From: Methylobacterium sp. 2A
Lineage (GTDB): Bacteria; Pseudomonadota; Alphaproteobacteria; Rhizobiales; Beijerinckiaceae
Direction of reading: 5' to 3'
NCBI RefSeq assembly: GCF_009806555.1
Contig: NZ_VUOK01000021.1
Location: 62,001-126,000, forward strand
Length of the DNA: 64,000 bases
Shown: one piece after another, positions 1-8,001 of the stretch
Position numbering within the stretch: position 1 is the first letter of the stretch
How the letters are laid out: each line of letters begins with the position of its first letter
The notes under the pieces: generated by a model
Told to the model about the DNA's origin: nothing
What the model saw: the letters and a program-made list of their open reading frames with translations, nothing else
The model's database searches: none
Position numbers and translations under genes: made by a program

Positions 1-94
1 TGGTGTGGACCGCATCGGGAGCGCCGGGCCACCAGGTCGCGATCAGGACGCCGCCGGCGAGGGCCAGCAGAACGGGGATGAGACGTCTGGACAT
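1..94 (-). CDS. Partial CDS: N-terminus of an exported or membrane-anchored protein
   Basis: A minus-strand ATG at 94 opens a frame that runs off the left edge of the window (31 codons visible). The visible peptide starts MSRRLIPVLLALAGG, followed by further hydrophobic residues and a Trp-Trp-Pro: two Arg, a hydrophobic core and a short polar tail, like a signal peptide or single membrane anchor. The next minus-strand gene upstream (165-497) also encodes a secreted protein. Both lie beside metal-efflux genes, so a periplasmic metal-related role is possible, but too little is visible to name a family. Confidence 0.5.
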   Translation of the reverse strand, partial: MSRRLIPVLLALAGGVLIATWWPGAPDAVHT

Positions 95-164
95 GTCGGT
101 GCCATGGACGGGCGGCCGCACGCGCACGGCGCCGTCGTTCGAGGATGGGAAGAGGCGGAAAGCC

Positions 165-497
165 TCAGGTCCTCGGAGGCTCGAACGGTCCCTGCGCCCC
201 GCCCCCGGCTCGGAAGACGTCGTCCAGGCGGGCGAACGACCGCGCCGCCGACGTGGTCACGCTCGCGGGAGCCTTGGCGGCGACGGGCATCACGCCCTGC
301 GCGTGCGATTGCGCGTGGTGGACCAGGTCATCGGCATCCTGGTGGGCCTTGGCGTCGTCCTGTCCCGCCACCGGCGGCATGGCGAGCGCGACGGGACCGG
401 AGGCCGCGTGCCGGGCCTCGGCGAGCAACGGCATCACCGTCACGGCCGCCAGGAGCAACGCGACGGCCACCGTCATGAGACGCCGTCCGAATGACAC
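165..497 (-). CDS. Small secreted His-containing protein, function unknown
   Basis: 110-residue protein. Residues 1-28 form a clear Sec signal peptide (Arg-Arg, Val/Ala/Leu-rich core, AEA-like cleavage region). The mature part is rich in His, Ala, Asp and Gln, with a His cluster (LVHHAQSHAQ) around residues 58-67. It is divergent from the CsoR/RcnR-type repressor at 584 and shares the intergenic region carrying its G-tract palindrome, so it is plausibly co-regulated by the same metal. Small periplasmic His-rich proteins often accompany Ni/Co or Cu efflux genes; metal binding here is inference. I recognise no family. Confidence 0.6.
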   Translation of the reverse strand: MSFGRRLMTVAVALLLAAVTVMPLLAEARHAASGPVALAMPPVAGQDDAKAHQDADDLVHHAQSHAQGVMPVAAKAPASVTTSAARSFARLDDVFRAGGGAQGPFEPPRT

Positions 498-554
498 CCG
501 ACACCCTCTTCCCGGCGAGCGCCGTCCATCTCGGCGCGTCGAACACCCTTCCCT

Positions 555-573
555 TATCCCCTCCGGGGGGATA
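555..573. promoter_or_regulatory. G-tract palindromic operator for a CsoR/RcnR-family repressor
   Basis: TATCCCC-TCCGG-GGGGATA is a 19-bp near-perfect palindrome centred on 564, between the divergent genes at 497 (minus) and 584 (plus). CsoR/RcnR-family repressors recognise C/G-tract inverted repeats of this kind. The downstream half is only about 11 bases before the ATG, so a bound repressor would block both promoters or the early transcribed region. Confidence 0.65.
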
Positions 574-583
574 GCATGTCAAC

Positions 584-856
584 ATGGATCACGTGCACGC
601 CTCCCACCCGGAGATCATCAAGCGGCTGAGGCGCGCCCACGGCCATCTCGCCGGCGTCATCGCGATGATCGAGGAGGGCCGCCCCTGCGTGGACCTCGCC
701 CAGCAGTTGCAGGCGGTCGAGAGCGCCATCGCCAACGCGAAGCGCACGCTGATCGAGGACCACATGGAGCACTGCATCGGCGACGGCGTCGCGGACGGCG
801 GCAAGTCCGCCAAGGCGGCGCTGGCCGAGTTCAAGGCGCTGGCCAAGTACCTGTGA
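584..856 (+). CDS. CsoR/RcnR-family (DUF156) metal-sensing transcriptional repressor
   Basis: 90-residue all-helical repressor of the CsoR/RcnR/FrmR family, which releases DNA when it binds metal (or formaldehyde in FrmR). The diagnostic ligand positions are visible: His3, Cys35, His60 and Cys64. Cys35/His60/Cys64 is the Cu(I)-CsoR pattern, while the N-terminal His3 is shared with Ni/Co sensors such as RcnR. The cognate metal is therefore uncertain: Ni/Co by context (a His-tailed MFS exporter immediately downstream, resembling NreA-NreB), Cu(I) by ligand set. A 19-bp G-tract palindrome lies just upstream. The next gene starts 9 bases after the stop, or overlaps it if a GTG at 853 is used, so the two form one operon. 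Confidence 0.85.
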   Translation: MDHVHASHPEIIKRLRRAHGHLAGVIAMIEEGRPCVDLAQQLQAVESAIANAKRTLIEDHMEHCIGDGVADGGKSAKAALAEFKALAKYL

Positions 857-864
857 AGGCCCCG

Positions 865-2199
865 ATGCTGAGCGTCCTCGCCAACCGCACCTACCGGCAC
901 CTGTTCGCCGCGCAGGTCATCGCCCTGATCGGCACCGGCCTGCTGACGGTGGCCCTCGGCCTGCTCGCCTACCGGTTGGCCGGGGCAGAGGCCGGGGCGG
1001 TGCTGGGCACGGCGCTCGCCATCAAGATGGTGGCCTACGTGCTGGTGGCGCCCATCGCGAACGCCTTCACCGGGCAGTTGCCCCGCCGCGCTTTCCTGGT
1101 TGCGACCGACCTCGTCCGGGCCGGCGTCGCCCTGATCCTGCCCTTCGTCGACCAGGTCTGGCAGGTCTACCTACTGGTGTTCGTGCTGCAAGCCTGCTCG
1201 GCGGCCTTCACGCCGACCTTCCAGGCGACCATCCCGGACATCCTCCCGGACGAGCGTGACTACACCCGGGCGCTGTCGCTCTCGCGCCTCGCCTACGACC
1301 TGGAGAACCTGCTCAGTCCGACACTGGCCGCCTTGCTGCTGACGGTCATCGACTTCCACTGGCTGTTCGGCGGCACGGTCGTCGGATTCCTGTGTTCGGC
1401 CGCCCTGGTCGTCTCGGTGGCGCTCCCGTCCCCGACGCCGCCCGAGCGCCGGGCGGGGGTGTACGAGCGCACCACGCGGGGGCTGCGGATCTACCTCGCC
1501 ACGCCGCGGCTGCGCGGGCTTCTCGCCCTGAACCTCGCGGTGGCGGCGGCCGGCTCCATGGTCATCGTCAACACGGTGGTGATCGTGCAGGCCCTCCTGC
1601 AACGGCCCCAGAACGACGTCGCGGTGGCGCTCGGGCTGTTCGGCGGCGGCTCGATGCTGGCGGCCCTGCTGCTGCCGCGGGTGCTCGACCGGCTGCCCGA
1701 CCGCACGGTCATGCTCCCGGCGGCGGCGTTCCTCGGCGTCGTGCTGCTCGGCTTCGCCGCCACGACCTGGGGCGGCGTCATCGGCTGGCCTATGCTGCTG
1801 GCCGCCTGGCTGGCGCTCGGGATCGGCTACTCCGCCGCGCAGACCCCGACCGGACGGCTGCTCCGGCGCTCCGCGACGCCCGGCGACCGCCCGGCCGTGT
1901 TCGCCGCCCAGTTCGCGCTCTCGCATGTCGCCTGGCTCTTGACCTATCCACTTGCCGGCTGGCTCGGCGCGAAGGCGGGCATGCCGGTCACGCTGGCGGT
2001 GCTGGGCGCGCTGACCTTGGTCGCCGTCGCCGCGGCGGCGGCGCTCTGGCCGGCCTCGGACCCGGACGTCGTCGAGCACGCGCACCCCGACCTCGAATCT
2101 GGCCATCCGCACCTGGACGGCGTCGGGACGCGCCGGCATGCCCACGCCTTCGTCATCGACGACCTGCACCAACGCTGGCCCGCGGCCCGGCCGGGTTGA
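865..2199 (+). CDS. MFS efflux transporter with His-rich C-terminal tail (NreB-like)
   Basis: 444-residue major facilitator with about 12 hydrophobic segments, starting MLSVLANRTYRHLFAAQ (a typical first MFS helix with AAQ). The C-terminal ~35 residues are hydrophilic and rich in His and Asp (EHAHP, SGHPH, RRHAHA), the hallmark of NreB/NrsD-type nickel exporters where the tail binds metal. I chose ATG 865 because the family N-terminus begins there; a GTG at 853 would overlap the repressor's stop codon and give translational coupling. A much longer open frame upstream (from 145) is spurious because it overlaps other genes. Role: proton-driven export of Ni/Co or a similar cation; specificity is inferred from the tail and the neighbouring repressor. 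Confidence 0.8.
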   Translation: MLSVLANRTYRHLFAAQVIALIGTGLLTVALGLLAYRLAGAEAGAVLGTALAIKMVAYVLVAPIANAFTGQLPRRAFLVATDLVRAGVALILPFVDQVWQVYLLVFVLQACSAAFTPTFQATIPDILPDERDYTRALSLSRLAYDLENLLSPTLAALLLTVIDFHWLFGGTVVGFLCSAALVVSVALPSPTPPERRAGVYERTTRGLRIYLATPRLRGLLALNLAVAAAGSMVIVNTVVIVQALLQRPQNDVAVALGLFGGGSMLAALLLPRVLDRLPDRTVMLPAAAFLGVVLLGFAATTWGGVIGWPMLLAAWLALGIGYSAAQTPTGRLLRRSATPGDRPAVFAAQFALSHVAWLLTYPLAGWLGAKAGMPVTLAVLGALTLVAVAAAAALWPASDPDVVEHAHPDLESGHPHLDGVGTRRHAHAFVIDDLHQRWPAARPG

Positions 2200-2498
2200 A
2201 CCGAGCCGGATGTTCGTCGGGCGCTTCCGTCACGAGGCCGTGGATGCCACGCGCCGCGGCTTCGACCGAATGGCGAAGGTGCGGCGCGATGCGCCGCCGG
2301 AACCCCGCCATGCGGGTCTTCGCGGTGGCAGCCCGGTCAGTCCGTCGACTTGCCCCACGCGTCAGGAGGCTCGACCGGTTCGCTCCGAGCGGGCAGCCGC
2401 GTCCATCTCGGCCACATCCGCCGATGCACCGGCGCCTCGACGGCTGTGGGCTTTCGCGGCGAGGACCGCCGGGGCGACCAAGCCCGCCGGGACCGCGC
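2200..2498. other. Convergent intergenic region, no gene recognised
   Basis: This stretch separates the ends of the MFS exporter (plus) and rcnA (minus). Short open frames on both strands are Arg/Pro-rich and look like GC-driven spurious frames. I see no convincing intrinsic terminator. Confidence 0.5.
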
Positions 2499-3623
2499 TT
2501 ACGATGGGCTGACCGATGGGACGATCCCGACCGCGTGCGCCGCGGGGTCGGGATGGATGCCCTGCCAGCCAAGCCAGCCGGTGTAGAGGCCGACGAGCAC
2601 GATCAGGGCTGCCGAGGCGTAGGGCGCCCGACGGGCGAAGGCACCGAACCCGGACCACCGCGACGCGACGTGCTTGACGCTGAGGGCAGCCAGCACCCCG
2701 GCCGAGACCATCGTGAGCGCGAGGCCGATGCTGAAGCAGACGACCAGCGCGAAGCCGAGGCTGAACTGCTTGAGCTGGATGCACAGGAGCAGGACGGTGA
2801 TGGCGGCCGGGCACGGGATCAGGCCGCCGGTCAGCCCGAACAGCACGATCTGTCCAGTCGTCACCTGACGCCCGGCGAAGCGTCGCCGGATGTCCTCCGC
2901 ATGCGCCCGGGCATGGGCGTCGTCCTCGTCGCCCAGGTTCATGTGACCGTGGTCGTGATCCTGCTCCTCGAACGCGACCTCGTGGGTTTCCGCACCCGCG
3001 GGCCCGTCAAGGCGCAGTCGCGCCGTGAAGGCGTGCGGCTCGGGGATCTCCTCCAGGCTCTCCAGGAATTCGCCCCCATCGGCGAAGGCGAACGTCTGCC
3101 GCCCGCCGTCCGGACGGACCGTCTCGACGGTGACCGCACCCGGCGCGGGCAGCGGACCCGTCTCGGCCCGGAGGCGCCAGCGCGGCGGCACGCCGTCCTC
3201 GTACACCTCCAGCGTCAACCGGCCGTCGCCGGTCACGACGTGCCGGTGCTCGCCATGGTGATGATGGTGACCGTGGTGCTGCTCGCGCCAGGTCCGCCAC
3301 GCCATCCAGAGCGCGATGCCGACGATGAGCACCGCCGACGCCAGCTGGAAGTACGGCTCGGCCGTCTCGCCACCCCATTCCTGGCCGAGATACTGTCCGC
3401 CCAGCGCGATCACCCAGACGACCGCGGTGTGCGAGAGCGTCGCCGCCAGCCCGAGCAGGACCGCCTGCGTGACCGTGCCCCGGACCGCGATGATGAAGGC
3501 TGCCATCATCGTCTTCGAATGGCCAGGCTCCAGGCCGTGCAGGGCGCCGAGCAGGATGGCGCTCGGCACGAACAGCCAGGCATGCGCGGTCCCCTGCTGC
3601 AGCAGGTCGGCGAACGGGGTCAT
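2499..3623 (-). CDS. rcnA: Nickel/cobalt efflux protein RcnA (NicO family)
   Basis: 374-residue inner-membrane exporter of Ni(II) and Co(II). The NicO signature HGLEPGHSKT lies at about residues 29-38 in the first membrane segment, and the second conserved segment (GLIPCPAAITVLLL) follows the cytosolic loop. The loop contains a His-rich cluster (HHGHHHHHGEH) around residue 115 and a second His/Asp patch, as in E. coli RcnA but longer, with about 110 extra residues between. The repressor gene rcnR lies 13 bases upstream on the same strand, an rcnR-rcnA operon driven from the G-tract operator at 3942. The protein is full length with all transport motifs intact. Confidence 0.93.
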   Translation of the reverse strand: MTPFADLLQQGTAHAWLFVPSAILLGALHGLEPGHSKTMMAAFIIAVRGTVTQAVLLGLAATLSHTAVVWVIALGGQYLGQEWGGETAEPYFQLASAVLIVGIALWMAWRTWREQHHGHHHHHGEHRHVVTGDGRLTLEVYEDGVPPRWRLRAETGPLPAPGAVTVETVRPDGGRQTFAFADGGEFLESLEEIPEPHAFTARLRLDGPAGAETHEVAFEEQDHDHGHMNLGDEDDAHARAHAEDIRRRFAGRQVTTGQIVLFGLTGGLIPCPAAITVLLLCIQLKQFSLGFALVVCFSIGLALTMVSAGVLAALSVKHVASRWSGFGAFARRAPYASAALIVLVGLYTGWLGWQGIHPDPAAHAVGIVPSVSPS

Positions 3624-3636
3624 GGGGCGGCTCTCG

Positions 3637-3915
3637 TCATTTGAGGTAGGTCCGCACCACCTCGATCAGCTCGGCGGCGCCCCGGGCGCGCTCGGCGTCC
3701 GGCTCGGCGTCCGGGTTCACGACGTGGTGGCGGATGTGGTCTTCCATCAGCTCGGCGGTCAGCCCGTTGATCGCCCCGCGCATCGAGGCGACCAGCATCA
3801 GCACGTCGGCGCAGCCGTGCTCGGCCTCCAGGGCCCGCTCGACCGCCTCCGCCTGTCCCTTGATCCGGCGCACCCGCGCCAGCAGCTTGGTCCTGTCCTT
3901 GATCGTGTGAGCCAT
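3637..3915 (-). CDS. rcnR: Ni/Co-responsive transcriptional repressor RcnR
   Basis: 92-residue member of the CsoR/RcnR family. The Ni/Co ligand set of E. coli RcnR is exactly conserved: His3, Cys35, His60 and His64. The N-terminus MAHTIKDRTKLLARV also closely resembles RcnR. It precedes rcnA on the same strand with a short gap, so it represses its own operon until Ni(II) or Co(II) binds. It differs from the paralogue at 584 at position 64 (His here, Cys there), which suggests the two repressors sense different metals or affinities. Confidence 0.93.
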   Translation of the reverse strand: MAHTIKDRTKLLARVRRIKGQAEAVERALEAEHGCADVLMLVASMRGAINGLTAELMEDHIRHHVVNPDAEPDAERARGAAELIEVVRTYLK

Positions 3916-3941
3916 GAATGGCGTCCTCGTCCTCGCAATAC

Positions 3942-3958
3942 ATAGGGGGGTACCCTAT
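3942..3958. promoter_or_regulatory. G-tract palindromic operator upstream of rcnR
   Basis: ATAGGG-GGGTA-CCCTAT is a 17-bp palindrome about 27 bases upstream of the rcnR start on the minus strand. The A/T-flanked G-tract with complementary C-tract matches the type of site bound by RcnR. It differs in sequence and spacing from the palindrome at 555-573, consistent with each repressor having its own operator. Confidence 0.65.
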
Positions 3959-4002
3959 CTGTGTCCAGCGACCGATGCGTCGCGTGGCGGGGAGGCCCTA
4001 GC

Positions 4003-4218
4003 ATGAGGAAGGACGACCCCTGCATCGGGGTTTGCCAGTGGGATGGGCGGACCGGCTGGTGCCTCGGTTGCGGCCGCACGGTCCCGGAAATACGCGCGTG
4101 GCGGAAGATGACGCCTTACAGGAAGGCCGCCCTCGCTCGCGAACTGCCGCGGCGCGTTCGGCAGGTCGCAGTCGCGCAGGTCGAAGCCGAGCCCGGCAGG
4201 ACCCCGAGCCGCTCCTAG
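4003..4218 (+). CDS. DUF1289 small Cys-rich protein
   Basis: 71-residue protein starting MRKDDPCIGVCQWDGRTGWC. The DUF1289 pattern is clear: DPCxGxC, then CxGCGR, then W and YR within about 45 residues. The four Cys probably bind Zn or Fe-S. The family is small, widespread in proteobacteria and of unknown function. I chose ATG 4003 over an in-frame upstream start at 3961 because the domain begins immediately there and the upstream codons overlap the rcnR promoter region. Confidence 0.8.
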   Translation: MRKDDPCIGVCQWDGRTGWCLGCGRTVPEIRAWRKMTPYRKAALARELPRRVRQVAVAQVEAEPGRTPSRS

Positions 4219-4296
4219 ATCGCAGGATCTGCCGGGCGGAACGGCGGCCCCGGTCAGATCGTCCCGGACATGGGTTTCGTCCAGCCGGACGCCCCG

Positions 4297-4933
4297 TCAA
4301 GCCACCCCGGTGTAGCCGAGCCGGAATCGAAAGGCGTCGTGACCGGTGACCGTCACCACCGCGATTGCGTCCGGCACGTCGGGCGGCATGCGTCGGACGA
4401 TGCGCTCCATCCCGCAGCAGCAAGCCCGGCGGACGAGGACGGCGAGCCCCGATCCGTTTCCGGCGGTCGCGGTCGCCGTCTTGTTGCGCCGGGACACGCC
4501 GGGCCAGACCACGAGGCTCACCAGCCCCGCCGCTGCCGATGCCCGAGGCGCGAACCGAGCCCGCCGGCGTCGATGGGCAGGTGCAAGCCTGACCGCGAGG
4601 GTGGACGTCGGCACCGGGGCGGCCTCGCAGGCCGGTGGTGACTTCATAAGCGCGTTGGAGGCCGAACCCGAGCGGCGGCAGGACCGAGATCCGATCCAGC
4701 CAATGCCGGGCGATCCGGCAGGTCGCCGCCTGCAGCGCCGCCAGCACCGCGACGTCGGTCGCACCGAGGACGGATCCGAGCGCGAGGCCGCGCCAGCCGA
4801 ACCGATGGGCCGCCGCCGCGATCACGGTCGCGGCGATGATCCATTCCGTTCACGTGCCCTGGAAGGCGACGGGGTCCCCGAACCAAGACGGCGTCACATC
4901 CTTCCTCGGTCGACGCCCCGCGCAGATCCTCAT
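4297..4933 (-). pseudogene. Decayed membrane-protein-like sequence next to the Tn7-like core
   Basis: On the minus strand from ATG 4933 a coding-like frame (MRICAGRRPRKDVTPSWFGD...) reaches an in-frame TGA at about 4850. In the same frame it then continues through hydrophobic, coding-like sequence (EWIIAATVIAAAAHRFGWRG, then ALGSVLGATDVAVLAALQAA) down to about 4620, where it becomes Arg/Pro-rich, as after a frameshift. Another minus frame ending at 4297 ends in VVTVTGHDAFRFRLGYTGVA, which may be its continuation. I read this as a gene with a nonsense mutation and at least one frameshift; the family is not recognised. It occupies the gap between the DUF1289 gene and tniQ, where the transposon end should lie. 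Confidence 0.35.
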
Positions 4934-4993
4934 CGCCCCGCTCCTGGCTTTGCGCCGACGGCGCTCGCGCGGCACGGCGGTCCCGGCGTGCTC

Positions 4994-6853
4994 CTAGGGT
5001 GGCGGCGCGTGGGTCCTGGCGATGCGGCGCCGAAGGTCCGTCGGGACATCCATCCGGCGCCATACCGTCGTGGTCTTTCGGCCCGTGATCGCGAAGGCTG
5101 GCCCGACGCCGGCCCGATCCAAGGCTTCCCGCACCCACCGCGCGCCGGATCCCATCTCCCTGGCGAGCGCACCCGTGGTGGCGTACTCGGCCTCGTAAGC
5201 CGCGAGCGCATCGTCCCTGACGAGGATCTCCCCGCACGGCATCGCTGTCCCCGCCATGAGGCCTGCCCGGACGATCAGGCCGACGCTGTCCGTCGGGACC
5301 GTGAGCCGCCGGCCGACCTCTTCGAGGGTGAGACCCCCACCTTCGCGCGAACGCCGCGCGACCCTGATGTCCTCCGGGTCGACCAGGAAGCCCGCGAGGC
5401 CGGGTACGTCCCGCAGGACCGCCCTGACCCGAAGCTGGCCGGCCAGGATCATGTCGCAGGTGCCGCGCACGCCGTCGACCTTGCCGTGCTGGCTGGCTCG
5501 CGCGAGCGGAAGGAGGCCGGCGGGCATGGCCTCGACGGTCGGCGCCGAGCCACGGATCCGGGATAGCACGGCGGCCACGGCATCCCGGTCGAAGACGTCG
5601 GCCTTGATGCCGGCGCGCGCGTGGATCTCGGCGGGCGGGACGATCCGCGCCGCGACCAACATCCGCGTCTGGCGCTTCGCCAGCCCGAGCGCCGCCGGCA
5701 GATCCTCCGCGCGGAGCGCGCGGTCGAGGATAGCCCGGATCTCGGCGGCGGTCTCGCGGGCGATGCCGATGGGCGTGCCCCTCCGCGTCCGTTCCGGCCA
5801 GGCGCCCAGGGCCTTGACGTAGCCGGCGATGAGCTCCGGCCTGCGGCCGCATTCCGCGGCGATGTCGGCGAGGCTGACCAACGGGACGTCGGCATGCCGG
5901 ATCACCACCGAGGTCTTGTGAACCGGGCCCCGGGCGGCGTGATGCGCGTAAAGCGCCGCCCGAACCGCATCCCCGCTCGCTCCGGTCGGCAGCCGCTTCG
6001 CCCAGAGATACAGGTAGCCGTAGACCTGCTCGGCCCCCCAGGCGCCGAGGCCGACATGGTCGGCTCGGGCCATCCCGTCGAGCAGGGCGTCGAAGGCGTG
6101 CGGCCAGTCCCGGGCGGTGGCGAGACCGGCCGAGAACACCTCCGGATGGCGCTCCGCCGGAAACTTCGAGAGGGCCCCGTCGGCGCCGCCGAGCAGGGCG
6201 ACGCCGAACCGCTCCATGGCGTCGCAGGCCTCGGCGAGCGTCAGGCCGTCGAGGAGGGGCACGCTGGTCCGGGCCATGCCGCCGAGTCGGCCGACCACGT
6301 AGGCGTCCGCCAGCGTCGTCGCGGGCGGGACCCTGGCGCCGTCGCAGGCGAGAAGGGAATGGCCGTTCCTGCAACGGGTCAGCGAGCCGGCTTCCCAGGT
6401 GACGCCCGTCCGGCAAATCGGGCAGGACGCCTCCAGGCGGACATGATGGAGGGGACAGGTGCCGACGGCGGCCACGTCCCACCAGAAGCGCCGGTGGATG
6501 TTCCAGTGCGCGTGTCGTCCCGACGGCGTCCTGCGAAGGTCGTCCTGCCAACAGCAGGGGCACCACCGCCGCACGTTCGTCGTCCAATCGTCCCGGTGGA
6601 CCACCTCGTCCGCGATCACGACCTTTTTCTTGGTGATCTCGGTGGGCGTCCAACCCCGGAACGCGTCCTCGCCACGGCCGAGCCGATCCGCGAGGGGGCC
6701 GGCGGCGCGGCCCTGCAGGATGTCGCTCATGGAATGGCCCGCGGTCCTGAGGCGTTCGCGGCTCCACGGCTCGCCGTTGACGTCGAAGGCGCGCAGCAGG
6801 TGCGCCGCGGCGGATTCCCCGTCGATGACGGGCGGGATGATGGTCAGCCGCAT
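4994..6853 (-). CDS. tniQ: TniQ/TnsD-family target-selection protein of a Tn7-like element
   Basis: 619 residues. The N-terminal TniQ domain has the expected layout: a PP start, W-rich segment, zinc-ribbon CPCC at about 97-100, HW...RRFWW, CPLHHVRL, then CPIC. The C-terminal ~400 residues are helical and contain several HTH-like repeats with Arg-rich ends, as in TnsD-type proteins that read a specific attachment site. In Tn7-like elements TniQ binds the target and recruits the TnsC ATPase. It is the last gene of the transposition operon, 10 bases after the tnsC stop, which suggests it travels with one dedicated target. ATG 6853 starts at the domain boundary. Confidence 0.88.
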   Translation of the reverse strand: MRLTIIPPVIDGESAAAHLLRAFDVNGEPWSRERLRTAGHSMSDILQGRAAGPLADRLGRGEDAFRGWTPTEITKKKVVIADEVVHRDDWTTNVRRWCPCCWQDDLRRTPSGRHAHWNIHRRFWWDVAAVGTCPLHHVRLEASCPICRTGVTWEAGSLTRCRNGHSLLACDGARVPPATTLADAYVVGRLGGMARTSVPLLDGLTLAEACDAMERFGVALLGGADGALSKFPAERHPEVFSAGLATARDWPHAFDALLDGMARADHVGLGAWGAEQVYGYLYLWAKRLPTGASGDAVRAALYAHHAARGPVHKTSVVIRHADVPLVSLADIAAECGRRPELIAGYVKALGAWPERTRRGTPIGIARETAAEIRAILDRALRAEDLPAALGLAKRQTRMLVAARIVPPAEIHARAGIKADVFDRDAVAAVLSRIRGSAPTVEAMPAGLLPLARASQHGKVDGVRGTCDMILAGQLRVRAVLRDVPGLAGFLVDPEDIRVARRSREGGGLTLEEVGRRLTVPTDSVGLIVRAGLMAGTAMPCGEILVRDDALAAYEAEYATTGALAREMGSGARWVREALDRAGVGPAFAITGRKTTTVWRRMDVPTDLRRRIARTHAPPP

Positions 6854-6863
6854 CGGTTTTCCC

Positions 6864-7991
6864 CTACGCGTCGTCGGCTTGCGTCTCGACCCCGGCCTCG
6901 GCGGTCCCCGTCAGGCGCGTGAGCCTCTCGAACTCGATCTCCTTCATCTTCGGCAGGGTCGAGATATCGACCACCAGGAACGGGTTCCTGCGCGGGCCGA
7001 GCTCGAAGATCTCCTCGAAGACGAAGCCGAGGTGGTCGACCTGCTCGATGCTCGGCTTGCCCGACTGGATGGCGCGGAAGGCCGCCTTCTTGACGAGGTG
7101 CATCATGCGACCGGTGTAGCCGTTCGAAGCCTTGAGCATGCGCTGCACCATGTCGTGCTCCGACAGGCCGCACGCGGCCGGGAAGCCGAGCCTTGCCTCG
7201 ACCAGCGACAGGAACTTCGTGGCCTTCTTCACGCAGGCTTCCGAGTGACCCAGCGGCTTGATCGGCTTGAAGACGCAGCGCCGGAGGAGCTGGAAATCCT
7301 CCTTCAGCACCTTCTTGAGCCAGGGCATGCCCGAGAGCACGAGGGAGACGGGGCGCAACTCCGCGCCGGGCGGTCGAAGCGGGTCGTTCGGATCCGGGAT
7401 GACGAGGTTCTTCAGCGTCTCGACCAGGGTGCGCCGCTCGTCACCGGTGCGTCCACGGAAGGCATGATGGAATTCGTCGATCATGATGATGGAGACGAGT
7501 TGGGCGTGCATCTGGTGGCGCACCCGGGTCCAGATGTCGTGCTCCTTCAGGTTGGCGCTGAGCTCCTTCTCCGTCATGGCGAGGTATAGCGCGAGACCCA
7601 GCGTCTTCAGCGTGCAGGGGCTCGGCGCCTTGATGTAGACCAGCGGCCGCACGGGGCCGAACTCGTCGCGGAACGGCACGAGCGCCGGGCGGAGCTGCAA
7701 CCGGGCGAGCAGATGCGACTTCCCGGCCCCGGAAGCGGCCGGGATGACGAGGCATTGCCCCTCGACATCGTCGCCGAGGTCCCTGAGCATCTCGTCGAAG
7801 CGCGCGACGGTCTTGATCACGACGTCGGTGTTGACGTGGATGGTGTCGACGCGTCGCTTCCAGGCCCGCCGTTCGAGGTCCTGCGGGCTCAAGCGGATCG
7901 CGAACCGCTCACGGCGGACCGGGGCGGCCTGGGGGCCGGGGAGGATGGTGACGTCGGGGCGGAAGATCTCCCCGTCCTGGCTTTGCGGCAT
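6864..7991 (-). CDS. tnsC: TnsC/TniB-family AAA+ ATPase (transposition regulator)
   Basis: 375 residues. Walker A PAASGAGKSH at 84-93 and Walker B SIIMIDEFHH at 167-176, within the TniB-type AAA+ fold. A long basic N-terminal part precedes it, and the C-terminus probably contacts TniQ. In Tn7-like transposition this ATPase assembles on target DNA marked by TniQ and activates the TnsA/TnsB transposase. It lies between tnsB (10-base gap) and tniQ (10-base gap) in a tight operon. It is shorter than Tn7 TnsC (555 residues) and similar in length to TniB-like forms. Confidence 0.9.
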   Translation of the reverse strand: MPQSQDGEIFRPDVTILPGPQAAPVRRERFAIRLSPQDLERRAWKRRVDTIHVNTDVVIKTVARFDEMLRDLGDDVEGQCLVIPAASGAGKSHLLARLQLRPALVPFRDEFGPVRPLVYIKAPSPCTLKTLGLALYLAMTEKELSANLKEHDIWTRVRHQMHAQLVSIIMIDEFHHAFRGRTGDERRTLVETLKNLVIPDPNDPLRPPGAELRPVSLVLSGMPWLKKVLKEDFQLLRRCVFKPIKPLGHSEACVKKATKFLSLVEARLGFPAACGLSEHDMVQRMLKASNGYTGRMMHLVKKAAFRAIQSGKPSIEQVDHLGFVFEEIFELGPRRNPFLVVDISTLPKMKEIEFERLTRLTGTAEAGVETQADDA

Positions 7992-8001
7992 GCGATGGCC
8001 C

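Noticed and set aside
145..864. N-terminal extension of the MFS exporter frame to 145
   Set aside because: Overlaps the secreted-protein gene and the repressor gene; the family N-terminus begins at 865.
1392..3644. Very long plus-strand open frame across the MFS and rcnA genes
   Set aside because: Arg/Ala-rich shadow overlapping two recognised genes on both strands.
4644..6767. A long (707-codon) minus-strand open frame overlapping tniQ
   Set aside because: Arg/Gly/Pro-rich shadow of the real TniQ frame, caused by high GC.
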